From Gemmatimonadota bacterium (GTDB lineage Bacteria; Gemmatimonadota; Gemmatimonadetes; Longimicrobiales; Gaopeijiaceae): 64,000 nucleotides of DNA. A model generated the notes under the pieces. That model worked only from the letters and a program-made list of their open reading frames with translations, searched no databases and was not told the origin of the DNA. The position numbers and the translations under genes are program-made. The stretch is taken from the NCBI GenBank assembly GCA_029262115.1, contig JAJCZZ010000059.1, forward strand, positions 64,501-128,500. The letters run 5' to 3'. Below are positions 9,060 through 18,128 of this stretch, piece after piece (position 1 is the stretch's first letter; each line of letters begins with the position of its first letter).

Positions 9060-10193
9060 CTATGCCTTTGCGAGCTCGACGGCCTTCTCGACCACCGCGT
9101 CCATGGAGGTGTATGCGGAGAAGCCCGCGTCTTTGAGAATCTCGAGCGCCTTCTCTTCGTTGGTACCCGTCAAGCGAATGACGATCGGAACCTCGATATC
9201 GATCCTCTTGGTCGCTTCGACGATACCGTTGGCGACGTCGTCACACCGCGTGATACCGCCGAAGATGTTGAAGAGGATCACCTTGACCTTGGGGTCGGAG
9301 GTGATGATCTCCAGGGCCGACACCACCTTCTCGGGGTTGGACGACCCTCCGATATCGAGGAAGTTCGCCGGCTCCCCGCCGTAATACTTCACGAGGTCCA
9401 TGGTGGCCATGGCCAGACCGGCTCCGTTCACGCAACAGCCCACGGCGCCGTCGAGCTTCACGTAGCTGAGACTCGCCTCGCGGGCCTTCGTCTCCGCTGG
9501 CGGCTCTGACGACGAATCGCGCATCTCCGCCACTTCAGGGCGCCGGAATAGCTCGTTGTCGTCGATGCTCATCTTCGCGTCGATCGCCTTGACCTTTCCG
9601 TCCGGCGTCGTGATGAGCGGGTTGATCTCGGCCATCGACGCGCCCGAGTCGACGAACGCACGGTAGAGTTGACCCACGATCTTGGACGCCTGCTTCGCCA
9701 GGCCGGGATCCTCGTAGAGGAAGTTGGCCAGCCAGTACGCCTGGTGGGGCAGCAACCCGTAGCGGGGATCGACGGTCAGCTTCCGGATCGCCTCCGGATT
9801 GGAGTGGGCGACCTCCTCGATGTCGATCCCCCCTTCCGGTGATACCATGAACGTCGCGGCCTGCTTCTTCCGATCGACGAGAACGCCGACGTAGGCTTCG
9901 GTGTCGATGTCTTCAGCCGTGGTCACCAGGACCTTCTCGACCGTAAGCCCGTTGATCTCCATACCGAGGATGTCCGCGGCGTACGCTCGCGCGTCGGCGG
10001 GCGTCTTGGCCAACTTCACGCCACCGGCCTTCCCTCGGCCGCCCGAATGCACCTGGGCCTTCACCACCGTCATCCCGCCGAACTTCTCCGCCAGGGCCTG
10101 AGCCTCGTCGGGGGTGCGGGCGATCTCGCCCGGGGGGACCGGGATTCCGGCCGCCCTGAAACGCTCTTTCGCCTGATACTCGTGGATATCCAT
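9060..10193 (-). CDS. sucC: succinyl-CoA synthetase beta subunit
   Basis: The 377-residue ATP-grasp subunit starts [20 protein letters not shown]. The ATP-grasp elements [16 protein letters not shown], the Mg-binding INPLI segment and the subunit-contact sequence [11 protein letters not shown] are intact. It is the first gene of the sucCD-CBS-ndk unit. A candidate promoter and a 17-bp GC palindrome lie in the 116-bp leader. Confidence 0.97.
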   Translation of the reverse strand: MDIHEYQAKERFRAAGIPVPPGEIARTPDEAQALAEKFGGMTVVKAQVHSGGRGKAGGVKLAKTPADARAYAADILGMEINGLTVEKVLVTTAEDIDTEAYVGVLVDRKKQAATFMVSPEGGIDIEEVAHSNPEAIRKLTVDPRYGLLPHQAYWLANFLYEDPGLAKQASKIVGQLYRAFVDSGASMAEINPLITTPDGKVKAIDAKMSIDDNELFRRPEVAEMRDSSSEPPAETKAREASLSYVKLDGAVGCCVNGAGLAMATMDLVKYYGGEPANFLDIGGSSNPEKVVSALEIITSDPKVKVILFNIFGGITRCDDVANGIVEATKRIDIEVPIVIRLTGTNEEKALEILKDAGFSAYTSMDAVVEKAVELAKA

Positions 10194-10221
10194 GGACGCG
10201 CTTGTTGTCGGTGCGAAGGGA

Positions 10222-10238
10222 CCGGCGCCGGGCGCCGG
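10222..10238. promoter_or_regulatory. Perfect GC palindrome in the sucC leader
   Basis: CCGGCGCC and GGCGCCGG flank a single G, an exact 17-bp palindrome. It lies 29 bp upstream of the sucC ATG and downstream of the predicted promoter, so it would be transcribed. It may be an operator or a leader hairpin; nothing in the sequence decides between them. Confidence 0.35.
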
Positions 10239-10273
10239 CGGAGTCGTCCCGTCCGTCGGGAACGAAGCCTTAT

Positions 10274-10302
10274 AACCTACCCGGGCGCACCGGGGGGATC
10301 AA
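10274..10302 (-). promoter_or_regulatory. Candidate promoter for sucC
   Basis: The minus strand reads TTGATC (10302-10297), a 17-bp spacer and TAGGTT (10279-10274). Four of six -35 bases and three of six -10 bases match the housekeeping consensus. It is in the only sizeable gap upstream of sucC, between the end of the UPF0182 gene and the sucC start. Confidence 0.4.
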
Positions 10303-10309
10303 CGGGCCC

Positions 10310-13051
10310 TTAACGCCCTTCAGTTGCGTCTTCGAGAAGCGCGCGGAGTGCTCCCAGCGCCCGTCCGAAGCCCGCCCAATCGCCTTCCCGGAGCAGGGCC
10401 TCCGCCTGCCCCAACATGTCGAGCGCTTCCTGCGGCCACGCGCCCACCGGGGTCAGCGGGGTCGCTGACTGCCCCCCTCCCTCGACGACCTCGCCCAGTG
10501 CCCCACCCGCGAGGGCGGCCACCGCGGACGTGAGATCCTCGGTCATGACTACGCGCACACCGTCGCTCACGACGAATCGACGTAGCTCCGGGATGGCATC
10601 GGCTTCGGCCGCCAGGAAGACGGGCTCCATGTAAAGGAGCCGCCCGCCCGCCGGGACGAGGTGGAGGTGGCCCGTCCAGACGTCGCTGCCGCCGGTACGC
10701 CACAGGCTGAACTGCTGCGAGATGACGGGGTCCTGCTCGACCAGTGCCTCAATCTGCCGGGGACCCGGGACCTGGTCCTCGACCGCCACGTCGTACAGGC
10801 GCAGCTCCGGCACGCCCCCCGGATCGATTCGGGCCGCGAGAATGGCGGTGAGATTTTGGCGCCCACGCGGCACGAACACGGTGGTCAGGTGGAAACGGGC
10901 GTCCTGCTCGCCGGGGAGGGCGTAGAGCCCGTATTCCGGCTGATACGCGACCTGGCTCGTGCCCTTGTCGAGTTCCGTGGCCGCGCTCCATACGTCCTGT
11001 TGGCGGTGGAACTGCGGCGCGGTTTCCTGATGGTACTGATTCAGGGTCGCGGCCTGCACGGCGAGCAGCGACCGGGGATACCGGATGTGCTCAAGCAACT
11101 CCGACGGCATGTCCGTGACCGGTCGCATGAGGCCGGGAAAGGCAGCACCGTAGGCGTCCATCAGTGGGTCGCGTATCGGAACCCGGTAGAACATCACCTC
11201 ACCGGTCACGGCATCCACCGTGACCTTCAGGCTGTTCCGCACATAGTTGACCGAGCGGAGCCTCGCGAGCTGTTGTGGCGTCGACAGCGGGAAGGCGCGC
11301 GTGGCAGAAAAGCCATCGAGGATCCACATGATCCGCCCCCCTATGGCCACCGGATACGGCGCCTCAGGGAACCGCAGGAAGGGAGCGATGGCCTCGACGC
11401 GTTCCACGACCTGGCGCCGGAATACGAATCGGCTCTCGCGATCGAGTTCCGCAGCGAAGAGCAGGTTGGCATCCCGGAAGCGCCACGCGAGCGCCAGCGT
11501 ATGAAACGGGGACGCCAACCGGATGCCCTCCGGGAAGTCCACACCGGGTTGACCCGGCGACCCGTCCGGTGCCGTGTACTCGTCTCCCACGGGGTTGAGT
11601 ACCGCGTAGAGTTGGCGCCGACCTCCCACGTAGATGTGCGGACGGTCGAGCGCGACATCGACGCTCGCGGTCGGGGAAATCGAGGGAGGAATGCCCGACA
11701 CGATCATTGGGGGCCTGCCCTCCGCCGTGCGGCTCGACGCCTCGCTCACCACCGCCCCGACTCCGGCTACGAAGCGCTGCCGGAGGTGGAGGTTCTGCCA
11801 ATTCGGGTCCTGAATGCCCGCGGGATCAACCTCCCGCACGGAGACAGCCAACGGCACCGGGCCGGATGCGCCCCGATACCGGTCAATGGTCGCCGAAGAG
11901 AAGTTGTAGTACGGGAAGCGCGCCTCGAGCTCCCGGAACGTGGTCAGGAGCGCCTCTTCGTTCCACACCGGCAATCCGGCGAACTGAGCCGCGGCGATGC
12001 TCCAGTCCGGGTCCTGGGCCTTCGCGTACGCGAAGGGGATCCGCGTCAACTCGTCCAGGCCGAAGCCGCGCCGGGTGAACTCGAGGTTGTGCTCGATGAA
12101 CGGGGTTTCCCGTGCCAGCTCGTTCGGTTCGACCTGGAAGCGCTGTACCAGCGCGGGATAGAACTGGCCGATTACTCCCGACGCAAGGAGCACGAGGCCC
12201 ACCGACGCGACCACCACCCGCCCCCTGTCCTTCCAAGCGCCCCACAGGACGCCGGCGGCCCCGCCCACGCTCAGCAACGCAAGCGTTTGCAACGCCGGGA
12301 GCCGTGCCTGAGCGTCGGCAAACCCGAAGATCCCCTGCACCGATGACGTGCCGTCCAGCAGGAGGAGGTAGCGACTGAGCCAGAGCCGAAGGCCGACCAG
12401 CACGAGAAACGCCGCGATGATGCTTCCCAGATGGATCCGAGCCAACTCGTCCGCCACCACCCGCGAGCGCCCCCACCGCAGAGAGCCCGTGGCCGCGTAC
12501 CCGGCCGTGACCAGGGTGAACAAGAGGAAGGCGACCACGATGGCGAACGTGACAACGCTTCCGAGGAGCGGGACCCCGAATACATAAAACGACACGTCGG
12601 CCCCAAGGACCGGCTCCACCAACCCCCACGATTCGCCATGTCGGAAAAGGAGCGCCTGGGTTCCCACCGACTTCGGGACGGCCGCCCCGAACCACAGCCC
12701 CATGAGGGTGGCCATCGCGGCCATCGCCCAGACGACGTAGACCCGGGGAAGCTGCTCGGAGATCTCGAGGTTCCCGAAGCGTCTCTTGATCTGAATGCCG
12801 CCGAGCGTGCGGGAGACGAACCGCAGATTGAAGAAGATCAACAGCCCGACCGCAACACCGCCGAGGACGCGAGCCCCCCATTGCCATAGGACCCGGGTCC
12901 AGAAGACACCGTCATATCCGACCGACCGGTGCCACAGCACCTCCACGAATCCACTCGCCGCGAGTCGCCCGAAAATCAGAACAGTGCCGACGGCGAGGAG
13001 CGCCGCGACGAGCAACCGACCGCCCTTGAGGCCCTGAAACTTGCGTGCCAT
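10310..13051 (-). CDS. UPF0182 family membrane protein
   Basis: This is a 913-residue protein of the UPF0182 family, known from actinobacteria, cyanobacteria and others but without a settled function. The first 310 residues contain about seven hydrophobic segments (for example 13-32, 58-75, 105-123, 160-185). The remainder is a large soluble part, presumably extracytoplasmic, with family-typical segments such as FIEHNLEFTRRGFGLD near residue 330. The C-terminal 100 residues are rich in acidic residues and alanine. It starts 3 bp after the phosphohexomutase stop, so the two are cotranscribed, which hints at a cell-envelope role. Confidence 0.9.
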   Translation of the reverse strand: MARKFQGLKGGRLLVAALLAVGTVLIFGRLAASGFVEVLWHRSVGYDGVFWTRVLWQWGARVLGGVAVGLLIFFNLRFVSRTLGGIQIKRRFGNLEISEQLPRVYVVWAMAAMATLMGLWFGAAVPKSVGTQALLFRHGESWGLVEPVLGADVSFYVFGVPLLGSVVTFAIVVAFLLFTLVTAGYAATGSLRWGRSRVVADELARIHLGSIIAAFLVLVGLRLWLSRYLLLLDGTSSVQGIFGFADAQARLPALQTLALLSVGGAAGVLWGAWKDRGRVVVASVGLVLLASGVIGQFYPALVQRFQVEPNELARETPFIEHNLEFTRRGFGLDELTRIPFAYAKAQDPDWSIAAAQFAGLPVWNEEALLTTFRELEARFPYYNFSSATIDRYRGASGPVPLAVSVREVDPAGIQDPNWQNLHLRQRFVAGVGAVVSEASSRTAEGRPPMIVSGIPPSISPTASVDVALDRPHIYVGGRRQLYAVLNPVGDEYTAPDGSPGQPGVDFPEGIRLASPFHTLALAWRFRDANLLFAAELDRESRFVFRRQVVERVEAIAPFLRFPEAPYPVAIGGRIMWILDGFSATRAFPLSTPQQLARLRSVNYVRNSLKVTVDAVTGEVMFYRVPIRDPLMDAYGAAFPGLMRPVTDMPSELLEHIRYPRSLLAVQAATLNQYHQETAPQFHRQQDVWSAATELDKGTSQVAYQPEYGLYALPGEQDARFHLTTVFVPRGRQNLTAILAARIDPGGVPELRLYDVAVEDQVPGPRQIEALVEQDPVISQQFSLWRTGGSDVWTGHLHLVPAGGRLLYMEPVFLAAEADAIPELRRFVVSDGVRVVMTEDLTSAVAALAGGALGEVVEGGGQSATPLTPVGAWPQEALDMLGQAEALLREGDWAGFGRALGALRALLEDATEGR

Positions 13052-13054
13052 CGG

Positions 13055-14425
13055 TTAGACCCGGACCCCCTGCTCGGCCAACCAGGCCTCGACTTCCGAC
13101 CGGATCTCGCCGAGTCGTTCCTCGGTCCGTGCCTCGAAGCGGGCCACGATCACAGGCTGCGTGTTCGACGCCCGCAGAAGGGCCCACCCGTCTCCGAACA
13201 GGACTCGGACCCCGTCGACGTCGATGGCATCGTACCGTGACTTGAAGTAGGTGACGGCCTTCTCCACCACGCTCCACTTCAGCTCTTCCGTGACGTCGAT
13301 CCGGATCTCGGCGGTCGACACGTATTTCGGAAAGCGGGACACGGTTTCGGACAGAGGTTCTCCGGAACGGGCCACGATATCGATCAACCGGCACGCGTCG
13401 TACAACGCGTCGTCGAACCCGAGGTAATCGTCGGCGATCATGATGTGGCCGGACAGCTCACCCGCGACGAGCGCCCCTTCCTCTTTCATCCGCTTCTTGA
13501 TCAGAGAATGCCCCGTCGGCGCCATGATCGGGACGCCCCCGGCGGCCTCGAAGACCTCGGGAAGGGCCTGCGAGCACTTCACGTCGAAGACGAGCTTCTG
13601 CCCCGGGCCGTGCTTCGCGAGAAGATCGAGCCCGTAGATGAGGAGGAGAAGATCGCCGCGCACGATCTGCCCGTGCTCGTCCACGGCGCCGATTCGGTCC
13701 GCATCCCCATCGAAGGCCACGCCGAGATCGAAGTCGCCTTCACGCACCGTGCGGATCAGATCCACGAGGTTGTCGTCCACCGTCGGATCCGGATGGTGAT
13801 TCGGAAACGAGGGGTCGCTGTCGCAGAAAAGCGCCGTCACCTCGACGCCCATCGCCTCGAGAAGGGGAACCGCCGCCAGGGCACCCGTCCCGTTCCCGCA
13901 GTCCACGACCACACGCATGGGACGGGCGAGTTCGAACCGCCCCGCCACGTCCGCGATGTAGCGGTCGAGGATCTCCACGGACTCGAGCCCTCCGTCTCCG
14001 GAAAGGAACTCCTCGTCCTCGATTCGGCGCCGGATGTCCTGGATCGCACCCCCATAGAGGGAGCCCCTCCCGACGGTCATCTTGATCCCGTTCCACTCGG
14101 ACGGGTTGTGGGAGCCCGTGATCTGGATGGCCGCGTCCGTCCGGAACTCGACCTCGGCCCAGTAGAGGGTCGGCGTGGGCACGACTCCGACGTCGAGCGC
14201 GTGAACGCCCGCGGCGCGCACGCCTTCGATCAAGGCACTCTTCAGCGAAGGGGACGAGTCTCGGTTGTCACAGCCGACGGCCACCCTCGCCTGGTCGCTA
14301 CCGCGGTCACACCGAAGTTGCGACGCAAAGGCGCGCCCAACGCTACGGGCAAGCTCTTCGTCGAGGTCCTCGCCGACGATCCCGCGGATGTCGTACTGCC
14401 TGAAGATGTGGCTCGGGACGGTCAC
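13055..14425 (-). CDS. phosphomannomutase/phosphoglucomutase
   Basis: The enzyme interconverts hexose 1- and 6-phosphates for sugar nucleotide supply to polysaccharides. The 456-residue protein has the four-domain alpha-D-phosphohexomutase plan: FRQYDIRG near the N-terminus, phosphoserine S105 in TGSHNPSEWNG, the Mg loop DGDADRIG and the sugar-binding GELSGH. These features match the AlgC/ManB group with dual mannose and glucose specificity, but substrate choice cannot be fixed from sequence. The start is GTG. It is immediately upstream of the UPF0182 gene. Confidence 0.93.
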   Translation of the reverse strand: MTVPSHIFRQYDIRGIVGEDLDEELARSVGRAFASQLRCDRGSDQARVAVGCDNRDSSPSLKSALIEGVRAAGVHALDVGVVPTPTLYWAEVEFRTDAAIQITGSHNPSEWNGIKMTVGRGSLYGGAIQDIRRRIEDEEFLSGDGGLESVEILDRYIADVAGRFELARPMRVVVDCGNGTGALAAVPLLEAMGVEVTALFCDSDPSFPNHHPDPTVDDNLVDLIRTVREGDFDLGVAFDGDADRIGAVDEHGQIVRGDLLLLIYGLDLLAKHGPGQKLVFDVKCSQALPEVFEAAGGVPIMAPTGHSLIKKRMKEEGALVAGELSGHIMIADDYLGFDDALYDACRLIDIVARSGEPLSETVSRFPKYVSTAEIRIDVTEELKWSVVEKAVTYFKSRYDAIDVDGVRVLFGDGWALLRASNTQPVIVARFEARTEERLGEIRSEVEAWLAEQGVRV

Positions 14426-14492
14426 GTGTCGGGCTCTCCAAGGTGATACGCACTTTACTCAGCGGGCGCGCGATGGGGGTGACCGTAATGAA

Positions 14493-14529
14493 GCGCGGCC
14501 GTCCGAACGGGTCAATCGGGCGGCCGCGC
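14493..14529 (-). terminator. Putative terminator after nuoN
   Basis: GCGCGGCCG (14493-14501) and CGGCCGCGC (14521-14529) form a 9-bp GC stem, with an inner CCGA/TCGG extension in the loop. On the minus strand the stem is followed by TTCATT, a poor but T-containing tail. It stands 30 bp past the nuoN stop, where the nuo transcript should end before the phosphohexomutase gene begins. Confidence 0.5.
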
Positions 14530-14558
14530 CGTGTACTCCGAAACCGCGCAAGTTCACC

Positions 14559-16097
14559 TCAGGGGCCGACTCCCAGCAGGCTTCCGCCGACCGAGCCGAG
14601 CCCCGCGACACTGGCCTGCGCGAACGAGAGGACGCCCGACGGGAACACGCCGAGATAGAGGATGATTGCGACCGACGCGAACAGGGCCACACGAAGTGCG
14701 AACGGTGCCTCCACCTGGTCGTGGTGACCCGGAGTCCCTGCATCCTTCATCCACATGAACCATGCGACCCGCAGGTAGTACCAATACGACGCGACCGTGG
14801 TAAGCACGAGGATGATCGAGAGCGCCCAGAGCTGGGAGTCGGCCGCGCCCTGGAGCAAGAAGATCTTACCCATGAAGCCGCCCGTCCCGGGGAAGCCCGC
14901 CAGCGACAGCAGGAAGACGGTCAGGAAGACCCCGAGCAGCGGCTGTGCCCATCCGAAGCCCGCATAGTCCTCGATCTGCAGCCGCTCCTCGCTCTGATGA
15001 GACACGCTGAGCACGACGGCGAACGCACCCATGTTCATGACCGTGTACACCAACAGGTAGAACAGCAGCCCCGCAGCCGCCGTCTGGTTCGCCGCGGTCA
15101 GGGCCACGAGGAGATACCCCGCGTGGGCGATGCTCGAGTAGGCGAGCATGCGTTTGACGTTCGACTGGACCAGCGCGATGAGGTTGGCCGCCACCATCGT
15201 GATGGCCGCGAGCCACCACATGACCGGATACCACGCCTCGTACACCCCGTCGAACCCGACGAGGAATACGCGCATGAACGCGACGAACGCAGCCGCCTTC
15301 ACGGCCGCGGACATGAACGCGGTGACCGGCCCGGGCGCTCCCTCGTAGACGTCAGGCGTCCACATGTGGAACGGGACCGCGCTCACCTTGAAGGCAAAGC
15401 CGATCAGGAGCAGGGCCACGCCCACGGTCAGAAGCCCGTCCGAAGCGCCGCCCCCCGCCACCGCTGCACCGATCAGCGCGATATTCGTGCTACCCGTGGC
15501 GCCGTAGGTCAACGCGATACCGTACAGGAAGAACCCCGTGGAGAACGCGCCCAACAGGAAGTACTTGAGCCCCGCCTCCGCCGACTTGCGATCGCGCCGG
15601 TTGAAGCCCGTGAGCGCGTACACGGCAATGGACATCACCTCGAGTCCGAGGAAGATGACCATGAGGTCCCTGGCCGCCGCCATGAACATCATACCGGACG
15701 TGGCCAGCAGGATCAGGGCGTAGAACTCACCAGCCTGAAGGCGCTGCCGACGAACGTACGAAAACGAGATGAGGATGGTGAGCGCCGCGGCGCCAAGGAA
15801 AATCCAATTCGCGAACAGGCGGAAGCCGTCCACCGCGATCATCCCGGTCTGATCCACCTCGTGCACGGAGTACAGCCAGCCGTTGAACAAGGCGACCAGA
15901 AGCACCCCGGCGAGCGACAGCCATCCCAGGCTGGCTCCGCCGTCGAACGTCGGATCGCCGTTGTCATCGGGGACACGGCCCGGAGCATGTGAGCCGCTCA
16001 CGCCGGCCACCAGAACCACCATGGCCCACGAGCACAGGACGATCTCCGGCAGGAGAGCCCAGAAGTAGTGGAGCTGGCGACTGAAATCGAGGGTCAT
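14559..16097 (-). CDS. nuoN: NADH-quinone oxidoreductase subunit N
   Basis: NuoN is an antiporter-like proton-pumping subunit of complex I in the inner membrane. It has 512 residues and about 14 hydrophobic segments. The conserved glutamate in LGLEVMSIAVYAL and the lysines in GFAFKVSAVPFHMWTPDVYEG and SNVKRMLAYSSIAHAGY are present. It starts 3 bp after nuoM and is the last gene of the nuo operon. Confidence 0.97.
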   Translation of the reverse strand: MTLDFSRQLHYFWALLPEIVLCSWAMVVLVAGVSGSHAPGRVPDDNGDPTFDGGASLGWLSLAGVLLVALFNGWLYSVHEVDQTGMIAVDGFRLFANWIFLGAAALTILISFSYVRRQRLQAGEFYALILLATSGMMFMAAARDLMVIFLGLEVMSIAVYALTGFNRRDRKSAEAGLKYFLLGAFSTGFFLYGIALTYGATGSTNIALIGAAVAGGGASDGLLTVGVALLLIGFAFKVSAVPFHMWTPDVYEGAPGPVTAFMSAAVKAAAFVAFMRVFLVGFDGVYEAWYPVMWWLAAITMVAANLIALVQSNVKRMLAYSSIAHAGYLLVALTAANQTAAAGLLFYLLVYTVMNMGAFAVVLSVSHQSEERLQIEDYAGFGWAQPLLGVFLTVFLLSLAGFPGTGGFMGKIFLLQGAADSQLWALSIILVLTTVASYWYYLRVAWFMWMKDAGTPGHHDQVEAPFALRVALFASVAIILYLGVFPSGVLSFAQASVAGLGSVGGSLLGVGP

Positions 16098-16100
16098 GTT

Positions 16101-17687
16101 CTACTCGTCGCCGCCGACAGCCGGCACGGCCTCGGCTTGGATGGTATCCGTCGGGAGGGCGGAGATCTCGAGATCGGCGCTCGCGGATTCGACCCGGTCG
16201 AGGATGACCTGCACGGATGGCTCCATTCGCTCCAGTAGCGGAGTCGGATGCCATCCAATGAGGATCATCAAAGCCAGGAGGGGCGTCAGAATCACGAGCT
16301 CGCGTCGGGTGAGGTCGTGGACCTCGATGTTCTCCGCTCGGTCGAGCTTGTTGAAGAACACCTTCTGGACCATGGGCAGCATGTAGTACGCCGCGAAGAT
16401 CACCCCGGTGGCGGCGATGCCGGCCAGGACCGGATGCGTCTCGAAGGCACCGAGGAGCGCCAGGAACTCACCCACGAAGCCACTGGTGCCCGGGAGGCCG
16501 ATCGATGCGAGGGCGGTGATGATGAACGCGGTCGTCAACAGCGGCGCCACCCGTCCGATTCCGCCGAAATCCTCGATCTTCCGGGTGTGGCGCCTCTCGT
16601 AGAGCATGCCGAGCAGAAGGAAGAGCGCGCCCGTGCTGATCCCGTGGGAGATCATGACGACCAACCCGCCCTGGAGACCGTTCACCGTCAGTGCGAAGAT
16701 TCCGAGCACCACGAAGCCCATGTGGGCCACGGAGGTATACGCCACGAGCTTCTTGGCGTCCGGCTGGACCGCCGCGACCCAGGCCGTGAAGATGATGCCG
16801 ACCACCGCCAGGGTCATCATAACGAGGACCACCGTCGGGTGCTGAGCCGCCACGGGGAAGAGCGGTAGCAGAAACCGCAGGAACCCGTACGTGCCCATCT
16901 TCAGAAGGACCGCCGCCAGCACCACCGAGCCGGGAGTCGGCGCCTCGACGTGGGCGTCCGGCAACCAGGTGTGCAGCGGAAACAGCGGGATCTTCACACT
17001 GAACGCGAGCGCGAAGGCCGCGAAGAGCCACAGTTGCTCCGTCCCGGTCAATGGCACCTGGAGCAGGTCGGCCAGCGCGAAGGTCGGCACGCCCAGGGCC
17101 GTCTTGGCCTTGAAGAACAAGAACAGGATCCCCACGAGCATCAGAAGGGATCCGAACGCCGTGTAGAGGAAGAACTTGATGGCCGCATAGATCCGTCGTT
17201 CCCCGCCCCAGATCCCGACGATGAAGTACATCGGAACGAGCGTCAGCTCGAAGAAGACGTAGAACAGGAAGACGTCGGTGGCCACGAACACCCCCACCAC
17301 CCCCGCCTCCAGCAACAGCATCAGCGCATAGAAGGCGCGCTCCCGCTTCCGGATGTACTCGAACGACCCGAGGATCGCCAAGGGGGTGATCAGCGTGGTC
17401 AGGAGCACCATGAACAAGCTGATGCCGTCCACCCCCAACGCGTAGCTGATGCCCCACCCCGGAATCCACGGAGCCACGCTCTCCATCTGCATGACACCGG
17501 AGCCCGGATCGAACGCCCACCACATCCCCAGGCTGAGGACGAACACCCCCGCCGACCACCAGAACGCGACATGCTTCGCCCGCTCCTCGTCCGCCCACAG
17601 CACCAGCCCCATACCCAGGATCGGCAGCCAGATGAGCGCGTGAAGGATCCACTCGGCGTACCCGATGGAAGACAAGATCTCAGTCAT
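16101..17687 (-). CDS. nuoM: NADH-quinone oxidoreductase subunit M
   Basis: NuoM is the second antiporter-like subunit of complex I. The 528-residue protein has the functional glutamate in FFELTLVPMYFIVG and the lysine in LLKMGTYGFLR, both needed for proton transfer. The ATG at 17687 (MTEILSSIGYAEW) is preferred over a TTG three codons upstream. Neither has a good ribosome site. The gene is separated from nuoL by 441 bp of repeat-rich DNA instead of the usual few bases, so its translation cannot be coupled to nuoL. Confidence 0.96.
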   Translation of the reverse strand: MTEILSSIGYAEWILHALIWLPILGMGLVLWADEERAKHVAFWWSAGVFVLSLGMWWAFDPGSGVMQMESVAPWIPGWGISYALGVDGISLFMVLLTTLITPLAILGSFEYIRKRERAFYALMLLLEAGVVGVFVATDVFLFYVFFELTLVPMYFIVGIWGGERRIYAAIKFFLYTAFGSLLMLVGILFLFFKAKTALGVPTFALADLLQVPLTGTEQLWLFAAFALAFSVKIPLFPLHTWLPDAHVEAPTPGSVVLAAVLLKMGTYGFLRFLLPLFPVAAQHPTVVLVMMTLAVVGIIFTAWVAAVQPDAKKLVAYTSVAHMGFVVLGIFALTVNGLQGGLVVMISHGISTGALFLLLGMLYERRHTRKIEDFGGIGRVAPLLTTAFIITALASIGLPGTSGFVGEFLALLGAFETHPVLAGIAATGVIFAAYYMLPMVQKVFFNKLDRAENIEVHDLTRRELVILTPLLALMILIGWHPTPLLERMEPSVQVILDRVESASADLEISALPTDTIQAEAVPAVGGDE

Positions 17688-17725
17688 CCGCCACAACCAT
17701 GAGGGTGCAATTCAGAAGCCCGGAA

Positions 17726-17943
17726 AGAGCGCGCAGCGTCGCCGAAGGCGAGCGGCAGCAAACGACCGTTGGCGAAGCCCCGACCCGCAGCGCCGCCGAA
17801 GGCGCGCAACAGCGAACGACCGTTGGCGAAGCCCCGACCCGCAGCGTCGCCGAAGGCGCGCGGAAGCAAACGACCGTTGGCGGAGTACCGACCCGCAGCG
17901 TCGCCGAAGGCGAGCGGCACCGTACCACGACCGTCGGCGTACC
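17726..17943. repeat. Four tandem 54-bp units between nuoL and nuoM
   Basis: Two full 54-bp units (17780-17833 and 17834-17887) are flanked by a partial copy (about 17726-17779) and a diverged 56-bp copy (17888-17943). The core reads CCGACCCGCAGCGTCGCCGA, then AGGCGxGCGG and ACGACCGTTGGCGAAGCC. Each unit holds two small hairpins with GAA loops, CGCC-GAA-GGCG and GGC-GAA-GCC (the second is altered in the last two units). The units begin about 40 bp before the nuoM start. No spacer-like unique sequence separates them. Confidence 0.9.
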
Positions 17944-17988
17944 CGACCGCCCCTGTGTCTTCCGACCGCGAGGCAGAGGACCGTTCAA

Positions 17989-18110
17989 ATCGAGTGCGAG
18001 ACAAGGCGGGCGAGCACCGGATTCCGAGGCGTGGCAGCGCCACGTCGCAGGAAACGGAGCGGAGCCCAACGCAGTGGGGAACCCCCGCGCGAAGCGAGTG
18101 GGTCGCCGAT
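17989..18110. repeat. 122-nt intra-operon repeat, copy A (nuoL/nuoM gap)
   Basis: This segment and 21253-21374 have exactly the same length and orientation and differ at 13 of 122 positions. Nine of those differences lie in one hairpin: here CGTGGC-AGC-GCCACG (18030-18044). Three stem pairs change in a compensatory way between copies. Further on, CGC-GAA-GCG is conserved. The element ends 18 bp from the nuoL stop. The tandem 54-bp array fills most of the space between it and nuoM. Confidence 0.92.
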
Positions 18111-18128
18111 TTCAACGGTCCCCTCCCA

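Noticed and set aside
14265-15992. Long plus-strand open frame opposite nuoN and the phosphohexomutase gene
   Set aside because: It is rich in Arg, His, Glu and Gln, has no family motif and lies opposite well-conserved genes. It is open only because of high GC.
17726-17943. Possible CRISPR array
   Set aside because: The units are directly tandem with no unique spacers, and no cas gene is in the window.
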